A DNA stretch of 25,002 bases from Novosphingobium sp. (lineage in GTDB: Bacteria > Pseudomonadota > Alphaproteobacteria > Sphingomonadales > Sphingomonadaceae), in assembly GCA_028697875.1 (NCBI GenBank), contig JAQVEQ010000011.1:1-25002 (forward strand), given 5' to 3'. Made by a program: the position numbers and the translations under genes. Shown piece by piece: positions 6,976-14,612 of this stretch (within the stretch, counting starts at the first letter, position 1; each line of letters starts with the position of its first letter). The notes beneath the pieces are model-generated. The model saw nothing but the letters and a program-made list of their open reading frames with translations, was not told the DNA's origin and searched no databases.

Positions 6976-7063
6976 CGGAGCGGGAGGGATTCGAACCCTC
7001 GATACGGGGTTACCGTATACACACTTTCCAGGCGTGCGCCTTCGACCACTCGGCCACCGCTCC
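6976..7063 (-). tRNA. tRNA-Ser(GGA)
   Basis: Read on the minus strand, the 5' GGAGCGG (7063-7057) pairs with CCGCTCC near the 3' end. The anticodon loop is CTGGAAA, giving anticodon GGA for serine UCC/UCU codons. The long variable arm (GTGTATACGGTAACCCCGTATC region) is typical of class II serine tRNAs, and GGTTCGAATCC marks the T arm. The CCA end is encoded (6975-6973). The gene is intact, and its 3' end faces the recombinase island, which makes it a likely reference point for the island boundary. Confidence 0.97.
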
Positions 7064-7084
7064 GCATACCTGACGAGAGACGCG

Positions 7085-7112
7085 CCCTAGCGGCGACTTG
7101 ACGCTTTCGCAA
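7085..7112 (-). promoter_or_regulatory. Candidate promoter of tRNA-Ser
   Basis: TTGCGA (7112-7107) and CTAGGG (7090-7085) are 16 bases apart on the minus strand. They would start a transcript about 15 bases before the mature tRNA. The -10 box is a poor match to consensus, so the call is tentative. Confidence 0.3.
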
Positions 7113-7140
7113 GGCACCGATTGCTGGCAAGTTTGATTGC

Positions 7141-7491
7141 ATGTCCGGGCTCCGCCTCCATCCCCCCGCCAGCATCGGCGAACAAGTCGCTTTCGAAGGC
7201 CCCCTGTGGCGCTGGACCGGCGGCAATTCCGGTGCCTGGTTTTTCCTGACCATTTCCGGCGATGTGGCCGAACATATCGCCACGCACGCCCTCATGCGGC
7301 GGCTGGAACTGGGCAAAGCGCGCGGCTTCGGTTCGGTCAAGGTCATGGCCAAGACCGGTTCCAGCCGCTGGAGCACTTCGGTCTTTCCGAACGGCGACGG
7401 CACCTGGATCCTGCCCTTCAAGGCCGCGATTCGCCGGGCGGAGGACCTGGCGGAAGGCGACAGCGTGCCGATCGAATTGTCGCTGCTTTAG
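7141..7491 (+). CDS. DUF1905 domain-containing protein
   Basis: A 116-residue cytoplasmic protein matching the DUF1905 pattern: an early FEGPLWRWTGGNSGAWFFLTI beta segment, then KARGFGSVKVMAKTGSSRWSTSVFPNGDGTWILPFKAAIRRAEDLAEGD, ending in a short beta strand. The family is a small beta-rich fold of unknown biochemical role. No signal peptide or membrane helix. The gene is read away from tRNA-Ser and converges on the (p)ppGpp synthetase gene; their stop codons overlap (TAG 7489-7491 against TAA on the other strand). A TTGACG box at 7099-7104 may belong to its promoter, but no convincing -10 box follows. Confidence 0.9.
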   Translation: MSGLRLHPPASIGEQVAFEGPLWRWTGGNSGAWFFLTISGDVAEHIATHALMRRLELGKARGFGSVKVMAKTGSSRWSTSVFPNGDGTWILPFKAAIRRAEDLAEGDSVPIELSLL

Positions 7492-9578
7492 ATCCGTTCC
7501 GCTTCGGCGACCGCGTTGCTCGCCCGCAAGGCACTGACGATTCGGGTGAGATGGGCAAGATCCTGCACTTCGAGATCCACTTCGTAGGTCCCGAACGGCC
7601 CATCGCGCTGGACCATTTGCAGGTTGGTGACGTTGGCGTGATTCTTGGCGAAGATCGCCGTCACTTCGGCCAGCGTGCCCGGCCGGTTGTAAAGCACTGT
7701 GCGCACGCGTCCGACCGCCCCGCGCGAACGTTCGCCCCATGACAGGTCGATCCAGTCCGCATCGACGCCGTTCGCCAGTTCCAGGCAGTCGATCGCATGC
7801 ACTTCCACGCCCTGGCCCGGTTTCTTGAGCCCGACGATCCGGTCGCCCGGGACCGGATGGCAGCATTGGGCGAGACTGAAGCCGGCGCCGGGCGTGAGCC
7901 CCTTGATCGACACCGCGCGTTCCTGTTTCGGCCACGCGTCGAGTTCCGACAATTCGCGCGCGCTGCCCGGGACCAGCGCTTCCATGACATCGCGATCGTC
8001 GAGCTTGGCCGTGCCGATCGCGACCATCATGTCGTCTTCCCGATCGAACCCGAGGCGCTTTGCCGCCTCGCGCACTGCCTTCTTGCCGATCTTGGCCGGC
8101 AGACGGTCGCAGATTTCCTCGAACAGCTTCAGGCCGATCGCCGCGATTTCCGCCCGTTCCTTCTGCCGGACCGCGCGGCGGATGGCCGCGCGCGCCTTGC
8201 CGGTGACGACGAAGCCCAGCCAGGAGAGTTCCGGCCCGGACGTCTCGCTCTTGATGATCTCCACCACGTCGCCGTTGTGGAGCTGGGTCCGCAGCGGCAT
8301 GTGCCGCCCGTTGATCTTGGCGCCCACGGCCTGCGCCCCGAGATCGGTATGAACGGCGAAAGCGAAGTCGACGGGAGTCGCGCCCTTGGGCAACTGGTGC
8401 AGCGCCCCCTTGGGCGTGAACGCGAAGATCCGGTCCTGATAGATCGCCAGCCGCGTGTGCTCGAGCAGTTCCTCGGCATCGTGGCTCGCATCGACGATCT
8501 CGATCAGGTCGCGCAGCCAGCCGACTTGCCCGTCCGGCCGGTCGCCCTGCTTGTAGGCCCAATGCGCGGCCAGCCCGAATTCGTTGGTCCGGTGCATGTC
8601 GCGCGTGCGGACCTGCACCTCCATGCGCATCGAGTTCTCATAGATCAGCGAGGTATGGAGCGAGCGGTAACCGTTCGACTTGGGTGTCGAGATGAAATCC
8701 TTGAACCGGCCCGGAATCATCTGCCACGTGGTGTGCAGCACCCCCAGCGCGCGATAGCAGTCCTCCACCGTGTCGGCGATGACGCGGAAGGCCATGATGT
8801 CGGTGATCTGCTCGAAACTGACATGGCGCTCGGCCATCTTCTTCCAGATCGAATAGGGATGCTTTTCGCGCCCCGAAACTTCCACCCGCACGCCCGCTTC
8901 GGCCAGCGCCTGCTTGATCGCCAGGGCGATGGCGTCGACATGCCCGCCCTCCTGGCTACGGATCTGGTCGAGCCGCCCGGTGATCGTGGCATAGCCTTCC
9001 GGCTCCAGCTGTTCAAAGGAGAGCAGCTGCATTTCGCGCATATATTCGTACATGCCCACGCGCTCTGCCAGCGGGGCATAGATATCCATCGTCTCCCTGG
9101 CGATGCGGCGGCGCTTTTCCTCGCTCTTGATGAAATGCAGCGTGCGCATGTTGTGCAGCCGGTCGGCGAGCTTGACGAGCAGGACGCGCAGATCCTCGCT
9201 CATGGCAAGGAAGAACTTGCGCAGGTTTTCGGCTGCGCGCTCGTTCTCCGTCATCGCCTCGATCTTGGAGAGCTTGGTCACCCCGTCGACCAGCCGGGCG
9301 ACATCCGGTCCGAACAGCCGGGCGATCTCCTCGGTCGTGGCAAGCGTATCCTCCACGGTGTCGTGGAGCAGCGCGGTGACGATGGTTTCCTGATCGAGCT
9401 TGAGCTCGGTCATCAACCCGGCCACTTCGATCGGGTGGCTGAAATAGGGGTCGCCGCTGGCGCGCTTCTGCGTACCGTGTTTCTGGACGGTATAGACGTA
9501 GGCGCGGTTGAGCAGCGCCTCGTCCGCTTCGGGGGCGTATTCCTTTACCCGTTCAACAAGTTCGTACTGGCGTAACAT
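7488..9578 (-). CDS. rsh: Bifunctional (p)ppGpp synthetase/hydrolase (RelA/SpoT homologue)
   Basis: A 696-residue, full-length RSH enzyme that makes and degrades the stringent-response alarmone (p)ppGpp. The N-terminal HD hydrolase domain keeps its metal ligands: H48, H72-D73 (LLHDTVEDT) and D139 (KLADRLHNMRT). The synthetase domain has GREKHPYSIWKKM (about 236-248), the RFKD motif at 291-294, STPKSNGYRSLHT and MEVQVRT. RxKD in place of ExDD is the mark of bifunctional Rel/SpoT enzymes. A TGS domain follows at about 385-450 (RIFAFTPKGALHQLP...), and a C-terminal ACT-like domain ends the protein (GTYEVDLEVQDLAHLTRIVSALR). Most Alphaproteobacteria carry a single such enzyme. It lies 93 bases downstream of hemF on the same strand. 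ATG 9578 has only a weak ribosome site. Confidence 0.97.
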   Translation of the reverse strand: MLRQYELVERVKEYAPEADEALLNRAYVYTVQKHGTQKRASGDPYFSHPIEVAGLMTELKLDQETIVTALLHDTVEDTLATTEEIARLFGPDVARLVDGVTKLSKIEAMTENERAAENLRKFFLAMSEDLRVLLVKLADRLHNMRTLHFIKSEEKRRRIARETMDIYAPLAERVGMYEYMREMQLLSFEQLEPEGYATITGRLDQIRSQEGGHVDAIALAIKQALAEAGVRVEVSGREKHPYSIWKKMAERHVSFEQITDIMAFRVIADTVEDCYRALGVLHTTWQMIPGRFKDFISTPKSNGYRSLHTSLIYENSMRMEVQVRTRDMHRTNEFGLAAHWAYKQGDRPDGQVGWLRDLIEIVDASHDAEELLEHTRLAIYQDRIFAFTPKGALHQLPKGATPVDFAFAVHTDLGAQAVGAKINGRHMPLRTQLHNGDVVEIIKSETSGPELSWLGFVVTGKARAAIRRAVRQKERAEIAAIGLKLFEEICDRLPAKIGKKAVREAAKRLGFDREDDMMVAIGTAKLDDRDVMEALVPGSARELSELDAWPKQERAVSIKGLTPGAGFSLAQCCHPVPGDRIVGLKKPGQGVEVHAIDCLELANGVDADWIDLSWGERSRGAVGRVRTVLYNRPGTLAEVTAIFAKNHANVTNLQMVQRDGPFGTYEVDLEVQDLAHLTRIVSALRASNAVAEAERI

Positions 9579-9671
9579 CGCGCGGAGTCATGTGGCCATT
9601 TCCCTTTGCAATGCAATGCCAAAGCGCACGCATGCGCAGCATGGCCCGCGAAGGGACGGCTGACGGGCAGC

Positions 9672-10529
9672 CTAGCTCCACACCGCTTCGGGCGGAAGGC
9701 TCATGAGGATCGCATCGATATTGCCGCCGGTCTTGAGACCGAACAGCGTGCCGCGGTCGTAGACCAGGTTGAATTCGGCATAACGGCCGCGCCATTCGAG
9801 CTGGCGGAGCTTTTCCTCGGGACTGAACGCCATGCCCATCCGGCGGCGAACCAGCTGGGGAAACACGGACAGGAAGGCCTTGCCGACGTCCCGGGTGAAG
9901 GCGAAGTTGCTTTCCCACTCTGCCTCGCCAGCGCATTCGAGGTGGTCGTAGAAGATTCCGCCAACCCCGCGATGAACCCCGCGATGGGGGATGAAGAAAT
10001 ACTCGTCCGCCCATTGCTTGAAGCGGGGGTAGTATTCCGGATCGTGCGCATCGCAGGCCTGTCGCATGGCGGCATGGAACTCGCGCGTATCCTCTTCGTA
10101 GGGGATCGGCGGGTTGAGATCCGCCCCGCCGCCGAACCACGCCCGGCTGGTGGTGAGGAAACGGGTATTCATGTGCACGGCGGGTACATGCGGGTTGGCC
10201 ATATGGGCGACCAGGCTGATGCCGGTGGCCGTGAAGCTGGGCTTGTCCGCCGCCGCGCCGTGGATGGTCGTGGCGAATTCGGGCGCGAATTCCCCGCGCA
10301 CGGTGGAGACGTTGACCCCGACCTTCTCGAACACCTTGCCTTTCATCAGCCCGCGCGTGCCGCCGCCGCCGTCGGAGCCATCCGCCGTCTCGCGTTGCCA
10401 TGGCGTGTATTCGAAGGTGGCGTCGCTGCCGGCTTCGCGCTCAATCGTTTCGAAGGCGGCACAGATCTGGTCGCGCAGGCTTTCGAACCAATCCCGGGCG
10501 CGGGCGGTATAGGGTGTCCAGTCGGTCAT
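9672..10529 (-). CDS. hemF: Oxygen-dependent coproporphyrinogen III oxidase
   Basis: A 285-residue cytoplasmic enzyme that oxidatively decarboxylates coproporphyrinogen III to protoporphyrinogen IX using O2, a late step of haem (and bacteriochlorophyll) synthesis. Family signatures are present throughout: ETADGSDGGGGTRGLMKGKVFEKVGVNVS, NPHVPAVHMNTRF, WFGGGADLNPP, FFIPHRGVHRGVGGIFYDHL, RGRYAEFNLVYDRGT and FGLKTGGNIDAILMSLPP at the end. Length and start agree with the family. It is transcribed divergently from the PdeM-like gene with a 45-base gap, and it precedes rsh. Confidence 0.97.
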   Translation of the reverse strand: MTDWTPYTARARDWFESLRDQICAAFETIEREAGSDATFEYTPWQRETADGSDGGGGTRGLMKGKVFEKVGVNVSTVRGEFAPEFATTIHGAAADKPSFTATGISLVAHMANPHVPAVHMNTRFLTTSRAWFGGGADLNPPIPYEEDTREFHAAMRQACDAHDPEYYPRFKQWADEYFFIPHRGVHRGVGGIFYDHLECAGEAEWESNFAFTRDVGKAFLSVFPQLVRRRMGMAFSPEEKLRQLEWRGRYAEFNLVYDRGTLFGLKTGGNIDAILMSLPPEAVWS

Positions 10530-10574
10530 GGGTGCGGCCTTGCCAAGTTGCGCAGCTTACGGCAAGCACGAGAA

Positions 10575-11267
10575 ATGGTTCCCTTTTCGTTCGCAGGCGA
10601 GAATTGGCGGCTGACGCGCGCGGGCGCGCTGTTCCGGCTGCGGGGGGAAACCTTGCTGGTGGCCGACCTTCACCTCGAAAAGGCGAGCTTCTACGCAAGC
10701 CATGGACAGATGCTGCCGCCTTACGACAGCCGCGAGACACTGGCCCGCCTGGCCGGCGCCATCCGCGAGACAGGCGCGCGGCGAGTGTTCTGCCTGGGCG
10801 ACAATTTCCACGACGATGACGGACTGTCGCGGATGGAACCGCACGCGGCCGGCATGCTGGCCGCGCTGACCCGCGCCACCGACTGGATATGGATTACCGG
10901 CAACCATGACGCGAATGGCCTGCCCCACGGGCTGGGCGCCATGGCGGACGAAGCCGAAGAAGCGGGAATCGTCCTGCGCCACCGCGCCCTGCCCGGCGAG
11001 ACGCGTCCCGAACTGTCCGGCCATTTCCACCCGCGGCTGCGCGTGACCGTGCGCCACCGGCACATCCGGCGCCCCTGCGCCGTGATCGGCGCGGGGCATG
11101 ACGGCCCCCACCGCATGATCCTGCCCGCTTTCGGCGCCCTGACCGGGGGCATGGATGCCGGTGACCCCGCCATTGTCGAAGCAATGCAGCCGGCCCGCGC
11201 GATCGACGCCGCATTGCCGGCGGGCGGGAGGCTGGCGACCTTCCCCCTGTGGCGCGAGACCGCCTGA
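10575..11267 (+). CDS. pdeM: Metallophosphoesterase, PdeM-like (ligase-associated DNA damage response endonuclease)
   Basis: A 230-residue calcineurin-type phosphoesterase. The metal-binding signatures are in order: D31-x-H33 (ADLHLEK), G75-D76-N77 (CLGDNFHDDDG), G109-N110-H111-D112 (ITGNHD), and G149-H150-x-H152 (SGHFHP). The opening layout (FAGENWRLTRAGALFRLRGETLLVADLHLEK) is that of proteins named PdeM, often encoded with an ATP-dependent DNA ligase and an exonuclease. None of those partners is in this window, so the DNA-repair role rests on family resemblance only. The start at ATG 10575 follows a weak ACGAG; it diverges from hemF. Confidence 0.88.
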   Translation: MVPFSFAGENWRLTRAGALFRLRGETLLVADLHLEKASFYASHGQMLPPYDSRETLARLAGAIRETGARRVFCLGDNFHDDDGLSRMEPHAAGMLAALTRATDWIWITGNHDANGLPHGLGAMADEAEEAGIVLRHRALPGETRPELSGHFHPRLRVTVRHRHIRRPCAVIGAGHDGPHRMILPAFGALTGGMDAGDPAIVEAMQPARAIDAALPAGGRLATFPLWRETA

Positions 11268-11348
11268 CCCGCCTTCCATATGGCTTCCTTGCCGACCCCC
11301 TTTCGCAAGCGCGCGAATCCCTTTAAGAGGCCCGATCAGATTCAACCC

Positions 11349-11365
11349 AAGGAGAACTTGCTATA
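11349..11365 (+). promoter_or_regulatory. infC: Ribosome site and AUA start of infC
   Basis: AAGGAG (11349-11354) lies 8 bases before ATA (11363-11365), which is in frame with the infC reading frame. The first ATG in frame (11384) is preceded by CCCCGGCGC and has no ribosome site. A rare start codon is the known basis of infC autoregulation, since IF-3 discriminates against non-canonical starts (E. coli uses AUU). Confidence 0.7.
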
Positions 11366-11905
11366 CCTCGTCCACCCCGGCGCATGATGACGCCGCCCGT
11401 CAAGAGCGGGCCCCGCTATGACAATTTCATTCTTGCCGACAAAGTTCGCGTCATCGACGAAAATGGCGAGAATGTCGGCGTGCTGTACACGCGCGAAGCA
11501 ATCGAACGGGCTGCCGAAGTCGGCCTCAACCTCGTCGAAGTCTCGCCCAATGCCGACCCGCCGGTTTGCAAGTTCCTCGACGTCGGCAAGTATCGCTACG
11601 AGGCGCAGAAAAAGGCCAATGCCGCGCGCAAGACGCAGAAGACCCAGGACATCAAAGAGGTCAAGATGCGTCCCAATATCGACACGCACGACTACGACGT
11701 CAAAATGCGCAACGTGCATCGCTTCATCGAGGATGGCGACAAGGTAAAAGTCACCCTGCGTTTCCGCGGACGCGAGATGAGCCACCAGCAGCTCGGCATG
11801 GACCTGCTCCGCCGCGTGCAGGACGATGTCGCCGAAATCGCCAAGGTCGAAGCCTATCCGCGGCTCGAAGGCCGCCAGATGCTGATGGTGCTGGCGCCCA
11901 AGTAA
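11363..11905 (+). CDS. infC: Translation initiation factor IF-3
   Basis: IF-3 binds the 30S subunit, prevents premature 50S joining, and checks the start codon and initiator tRNA. The protein has 180 residues from the proposed AUA start (IPRPPRRMMTPPVK...) or 173 from ATG 11384. The N-domain carries the family signature (VRVIDENGENVGVL, GLNLVEVSPNADPPVCKFLDVGKYRYE), followed by the lysine-rich linker helix (EAQKKANAARKTQKTQDIKEVKMRPNID). The C-domain (KVKVTLRFRGREMSHQQLG... EGRQMLMVLAPK) is complete. The usual partners rpmI and rplT do not follow; the next gene is a transporter 61 bases downstream. The start choice is argued from the ribosome site and from homologues that extend past the ATG. 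Confidence 0.96.
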   Translation: MPRPPRRMMTPPVKSGPRYDNFILADKVRVIDENGENVGVLYTREAIERAAEVGLNLVEVSPNADPPVCKFLDVGKYRYEAQKKANAARKTQKTQDIKEVKMRPNIDTHDYDVKMRNVHRFIEDGDKVKVTLRFRGREMSHQQLGMDLLRRVQDDVAEIAKVEAYPRLEGRQMLMVLAPK

Positions 11906-11966
11906 GCGCCGCCGCAACCGGATTGTCCCAACGAGGCGATCCGGCAACGGGAGGGGGAACCGCCGC

Positions 11967-13382
11967 ATGACCGCACGCCGTATCGGCTTCTGGCTCGGTA
12001 TCGCCGGTTTCCTCGTCACAATTCTTTTCCCCGCCCCCGGATCGATGCCGGAGCTCGCCTGGCCGGTCGCCGGGCTGGTCGTGTGGATGGCCGCGTGGTG
12101 GATGACCGAAGCCGTGCCGCTGACGGCCACCGCGCTACTGCCGTTCCTCGTCCTGCCCATGGCCGGGATATCGACCGCCAAGGAAACGGCAGCCAGCTAT
12201 TACTCCCCGATTCTGTTCCTGATCCTGGGCGGCGCCTTCATCGCGCTGGCCATCGAACGGACGGGACTGCACCGGCGTCTTGCCCTGCTGCTGCTCAAGC
12301 AACTCGGAACCGGCGGCGGCACCACCCGCCTGCTGCTTGCCTTCATGCTGGCCTCGGCGATCCTGTCGATGATCATTTCCAACACCTCGACCGCGCTGAT
12401 CATGATGCCGATGGCGCTGGCCGTGCTCGCCGGCGGCGGCATTGCCGAAGGGAAACAGGAAGGGCTGGCCGGCGCCCTGCCCATGGGCATCGCCTTCGCC
12501 GCTTCGATCGGGGGACTGGGCACGATCGTCGGCTCGCCGACCAATGCCATTGCCGTCGGCCTGCTCGACAAGCTGCTGGGGCTCAAGATCTCCTTTGCCG
12601 AATGGAGCCTGTTCGGCCTGCCCATCGTGTTCGTCGGCGTGCCGCTCGCCGCGTGGATCATCGCCAGGGTGCAGCAGGTCGCCAGTCACCCGTTCGACAT
12701 CGCCGCAGCGCGCGCGGCAGTTGGCACCCACGAACCGCTCACCACGCCGGAACGGCGCCTGGTCCCGCTGGTCGCACTGGCCGTGGTCCTGTGGATGAGC
12801 CAGCCGCTGCTCGAACCGCTGCTGCCCCCCGGCGCCCTGACCGACGGGACCATTGCCGTCGCCGTCGGCTTGCTGCTGTTCGTTCTGCCCGACGGGACGG
12901 GCCGCCCGCTGCTGACCTGGCCCGAAGCGGACCGCGCGCCTTGGGGCGTCATCATGATGTTCGGCGGCGGGCTGGCACTGGCCGGGGGCATGGGCGCATC
13001 CGGGCTGGCCGACTGGCTGGGCCAGGCACTGCTGCCGCTTGCGGCGGTGCCGCTGGTCGTCGTCGCACTGGCCACGGTGGCGCTGGTCATCGTCATCACC
13101 GAGTTCGCCAGCAATGTCGCCACCGCCAGCGGGATCGTGCCGGTCGTGGCGAGCCTTGCCGCCGCGCTGGGCATCGACCCGGTCCTGCTGGCCATGCCCG
13201 CCGCGCTGGCGGCAAGCTGGGGCTTCATGCTGCCTGCCGGGACCGGCCCCAACGCCATCGCCTGGGCGACCGGCCACATCCGCCTGCCGCGCATGGTCGC
13301 GGCCGGGCTGTTCCTCGATATTGCAGGAGCGTTCCTGATCGTCGCGCTGGTCTGGGCTGTCGCCCGGGCCACAGGGGCCTGA
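11967..13382 (+). CDS. SLC13/DASS family sodium:dicarboxylate-type symporter
   Basis: A 471-residue inner-membrane transporter with about 11-12 hydrophobic segments. Two inverted half-repeats carry the family's conserved hairpin motifs: ISNTSTALIMMPMALA near residue 140 and ITEFASNVATASGIVPVVASL near 375, with GSPTNAIAVGLL and PAGTGPNAIAWATG as the paired second motifs. The opening (PVAGLVVWMAAWWMTEAVPLTATALLPFLVLP) is typical of the divalent anion:Na+ symporter family. The substrate (succinate, malate, citrate or sulfate) cannot be told from sequence. ATG 11967 has GGGAGGGGG shortly upstream. It may be co-transcribed with infC; it converges on the J-domain gene with a 12-base gap. Confidence 0.93.
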   Translation: MTARRIGFWLGIAGFLVTILFPAPGSMPELAWPVAGLVVWMAAWWMTEAVPLTATALLPFLVLPMAGISTAKETAASYYSPILFLILGGAFIALAIERTGLHRRLALLLLKQLGTGGGTTRLLLAFMLASAILSMIISNTSTALIMMPMALAVLAGGGIAEGKQEGLAGALPMGIAFAASIGGLGTIVGSPTNAIAVGLLDKLLGLKISFAEWSLFGLPIVFVGVPLAAWIIARVQQVASHPFDIAAARAAVGTHEPLTTPERRLVPLVALAVVLWMSQPLLEPLLPPGALTDGTIAVAVGLLLFVLPDGTGRPLLTWPEADRAPWGVIMMFGGGLALAGGMGASGLADWLGQALLPLAAVPLVVVALATVALVIVITEFASNVATASGIVPVVASLAAALGIDPVLLAMPAALAASWGFMLPAGTGPNAIAWATGHIRLPRMVAAGLFLDIAGAFLIVALVWAVARATGA

Positions 13383-13394
13383 CACCCCGCCAGC

Positions 13395-13943
13395 CTATTC
13401 CTTGCCGGACGAGCCGAACCACACACGCCGTTCTTCCGCCTGGCGCAGCACTTCGTAGGCCAGCTGGAGCTTGTGGAACTCCTTGGCGGCATCGTCGTCG
13501 CCCGGCTTGACGTCGGGATGGACTTCCTTCGCTCTCGTCCGCCAAGCCTTCTTCACCGCTTCGAACGTCGCCTCCGCTTCCAGCCCGAGCACGTCCAGCG
13601 CGCGCATTTCGTCGCTGCTGCGGCTGCCGTCGCCCGATTCCATCCAACCGTAATGGGCCGCTTCGGCAAAGCCGGAATTATCGCGCCGCTCCGTCTTGGC
13701 CCGTTCCGCCGCCTCGGCTTCGTCGAGCCCGGCGAAGTAGTCCCACTTGGAATTGTATTCGGCCGCGTGAGTCTGGCAAAAGTACCAGCGTTCCCGGCTG
13801 TTGGGCGCCTTGGGCGCGGGGCAATCGCCCGGCTCCTCGCAGCCGTGCCTGTCGCACAGGCGCACCTGCGCGGCCTCGCGCGCGGAACCGTAGCCGCGCC
13901 AGCGGGGAAAACCCCAATCATTGGAACGGCGGGGACGCGCCAT
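13395..13943 (-). CDS. J-domain (DnaJ-like) protein with N-terminal Cys/His cluster
   Basis: A 182-residue protein with its J-domain at the C-terminus (about 115-170), where DnaJ has it at the N-terminus. The HPD tripeptide that stimulates DnaK ATPase is at 142-144 (KEVHPDVKPGDDDAAKEFHKLQLAYEVL). The N-terminal part has C30, H33, C35, C41, C56 and H59 (CDRHGC ... C ... CQTH), which could bind one zinc ion. No signal peptide. It probably acts as a specialised DnaK co-chaperone; the client is unknown. The gene is read toward the transporter gene and lies just downstream of the pal terminator. Confidence 0.93.
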   Translation of the reverse strand: MARPRRSNDWGFPRWRGYGSAREAAQVRLCDRHGCEEPGDCPAPKAPNSRERWYFCQTHAAEYNSKWDYFAGLDEAEAAERAKTERRDNSGFAEAAHYGWMESGDGSRSSDEMRALDVLGLEAEATFEAVKKAWRTRAKEVHPDVKPGDDDAAKEFHKLQLAYEVLRQAEERRVWFGSSGKE

Positions 13944-13967
13944 CAGGATCGCCTCGGATGCATGCTA

Positions 13968-14012
13968 TAAGAATAAGGAAGGCCGGGCCGCGTTTAAAGC
14001 GGCAACCGGCCT
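13968..14012 (-). terminator. Rho-independent terminator after pal
   Basis: On the minus strand AGGCCGG-TT-GCCGC pairs with GCGGC-C-CCGGCCT (hairpin 14012-13980, 12 pairs with small internal asymmetry). It is followed by a T-rich tail TCCTTATTCTTA (13979-13968). It sits 31 bases after the pal stop and closes the Tol-Pal operon. Confidence 0.8.
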
Positions 14013-14042
14013 CTTATCCGAATTATCGGAAATTTGCGCGAA

Positions 14043-14543
14043 TCAATCGATGGTGATCGTCACCGCGCGGCGGTTCTTGGCCCAGGCGGCCTCGTTGGAG
14101 CCGAGCGCGACCGGGCGTTCCTTGCCGTAGGACACGGTGGCGAGGCGGGCGGCGTCGATCCCCAGGCTGACGAGGTAGTTCTTGGCCGCATTGGCGCGCC
14201 GTTCGCCCAGGGCGAGGTTGTAGTCGCGGGTGCCGCGTTCGTCGCAGTGCCCTTCGATCGTGGCCCGCTTGTTCGGATACTGCAGCAGCCACTGGGCCTG
14301 GGCCTGCAGCGCGGCGGCATCGACGGAGTCGATATTGTAGCGGTCGGTGTCGAAATAGATCACCTGCCGCCCGCCCATGCGGGACATGAAGTCGGCCTGG
14401 CTGCCCGGTTGCGGCCCGGTTTCGGCCGGCGGCGGCGTGGCCGCGGCAGGCTGCGGGGGCAGGACTTCGGGGGCCTTGCTCTGGCATGCGGCCAGCGCGA
14501 TGGCGCTCGCGAGGGCGACGGTGGTGGCAAGCTGGCGTCTCAT
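14043..14543 (-). CDS. pal: Peptidoglycan-associated lipoprotein Pal
   Basis: A 166-residue lipoprotein that links the outer membrane to peptidoglycan and pairs with TolB in the Tol-Pal system. The signal peptide ends in a lipobox, L17-A18-A19-C20, so C20 is acylated. A Pro-rich linker leads to the OmpA-like domain: VIYFDTDRYNID, then ATIEGHCDERGTRDYNLALGERRANAAKNYL (diaminopimelate-binding region), then TVSYGKERPVALGSNEAAWAKNRRAVTI. ATG 14543 is chosen because AGAGGAG lies just upstream; a TTG at 14561 would place that site inside the gene. It is the last gene of the operon. Confidence 0.97.
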   Translation of the reverse strand: MRRQLATTVALASAIALAACQSKAPEVLPPQPAAATPPPAETGPQPGSQADFMSRMGGRQVIYFDTDRYNIDSVDAAALQAQAQWLLQYPNKRATIEGHCDERGTRDYNLALGERRANAAKNYLVSLGIDAARLATVSYGKERPVALGSNEAAWAKNRRAVTITID

Positions 14544-14612
14544 GCTGTTTCTCCTCTTCAATCGGCCGCATGATAGCGGAAAAGTACCGGAAAATCCCCT
14601 CCTGCAATGCGT

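Noticed and set aside
7797..9575. 592-codon plus-strand ORF opposite rsh
   Set aside because: rsh on the other strand has every domain and catalytic motif; the antisense frame is His/Arg/Asp-rich with no motif.
9606..11267. 553-codon plus-strand ORF covering hemF and the PdeM-like gene
   Set aside because: The first 320 codons are antisense to hemF; only the part from ATG 10575 encodes a recognisable protein.
11289..11318. TTGCCG ... GCGAAT as an infC promoter
   Set aside because: The -10 match is poor and the spacer is 18 bases; too weak to list as a feature.
12083..13510. 475- and 416-codon ORFs overlapping the SLC13 transporter
   Set aside because: They are low-sense, Arg/Gly/Gln-rich shadow frames of a clear membrane transporter.
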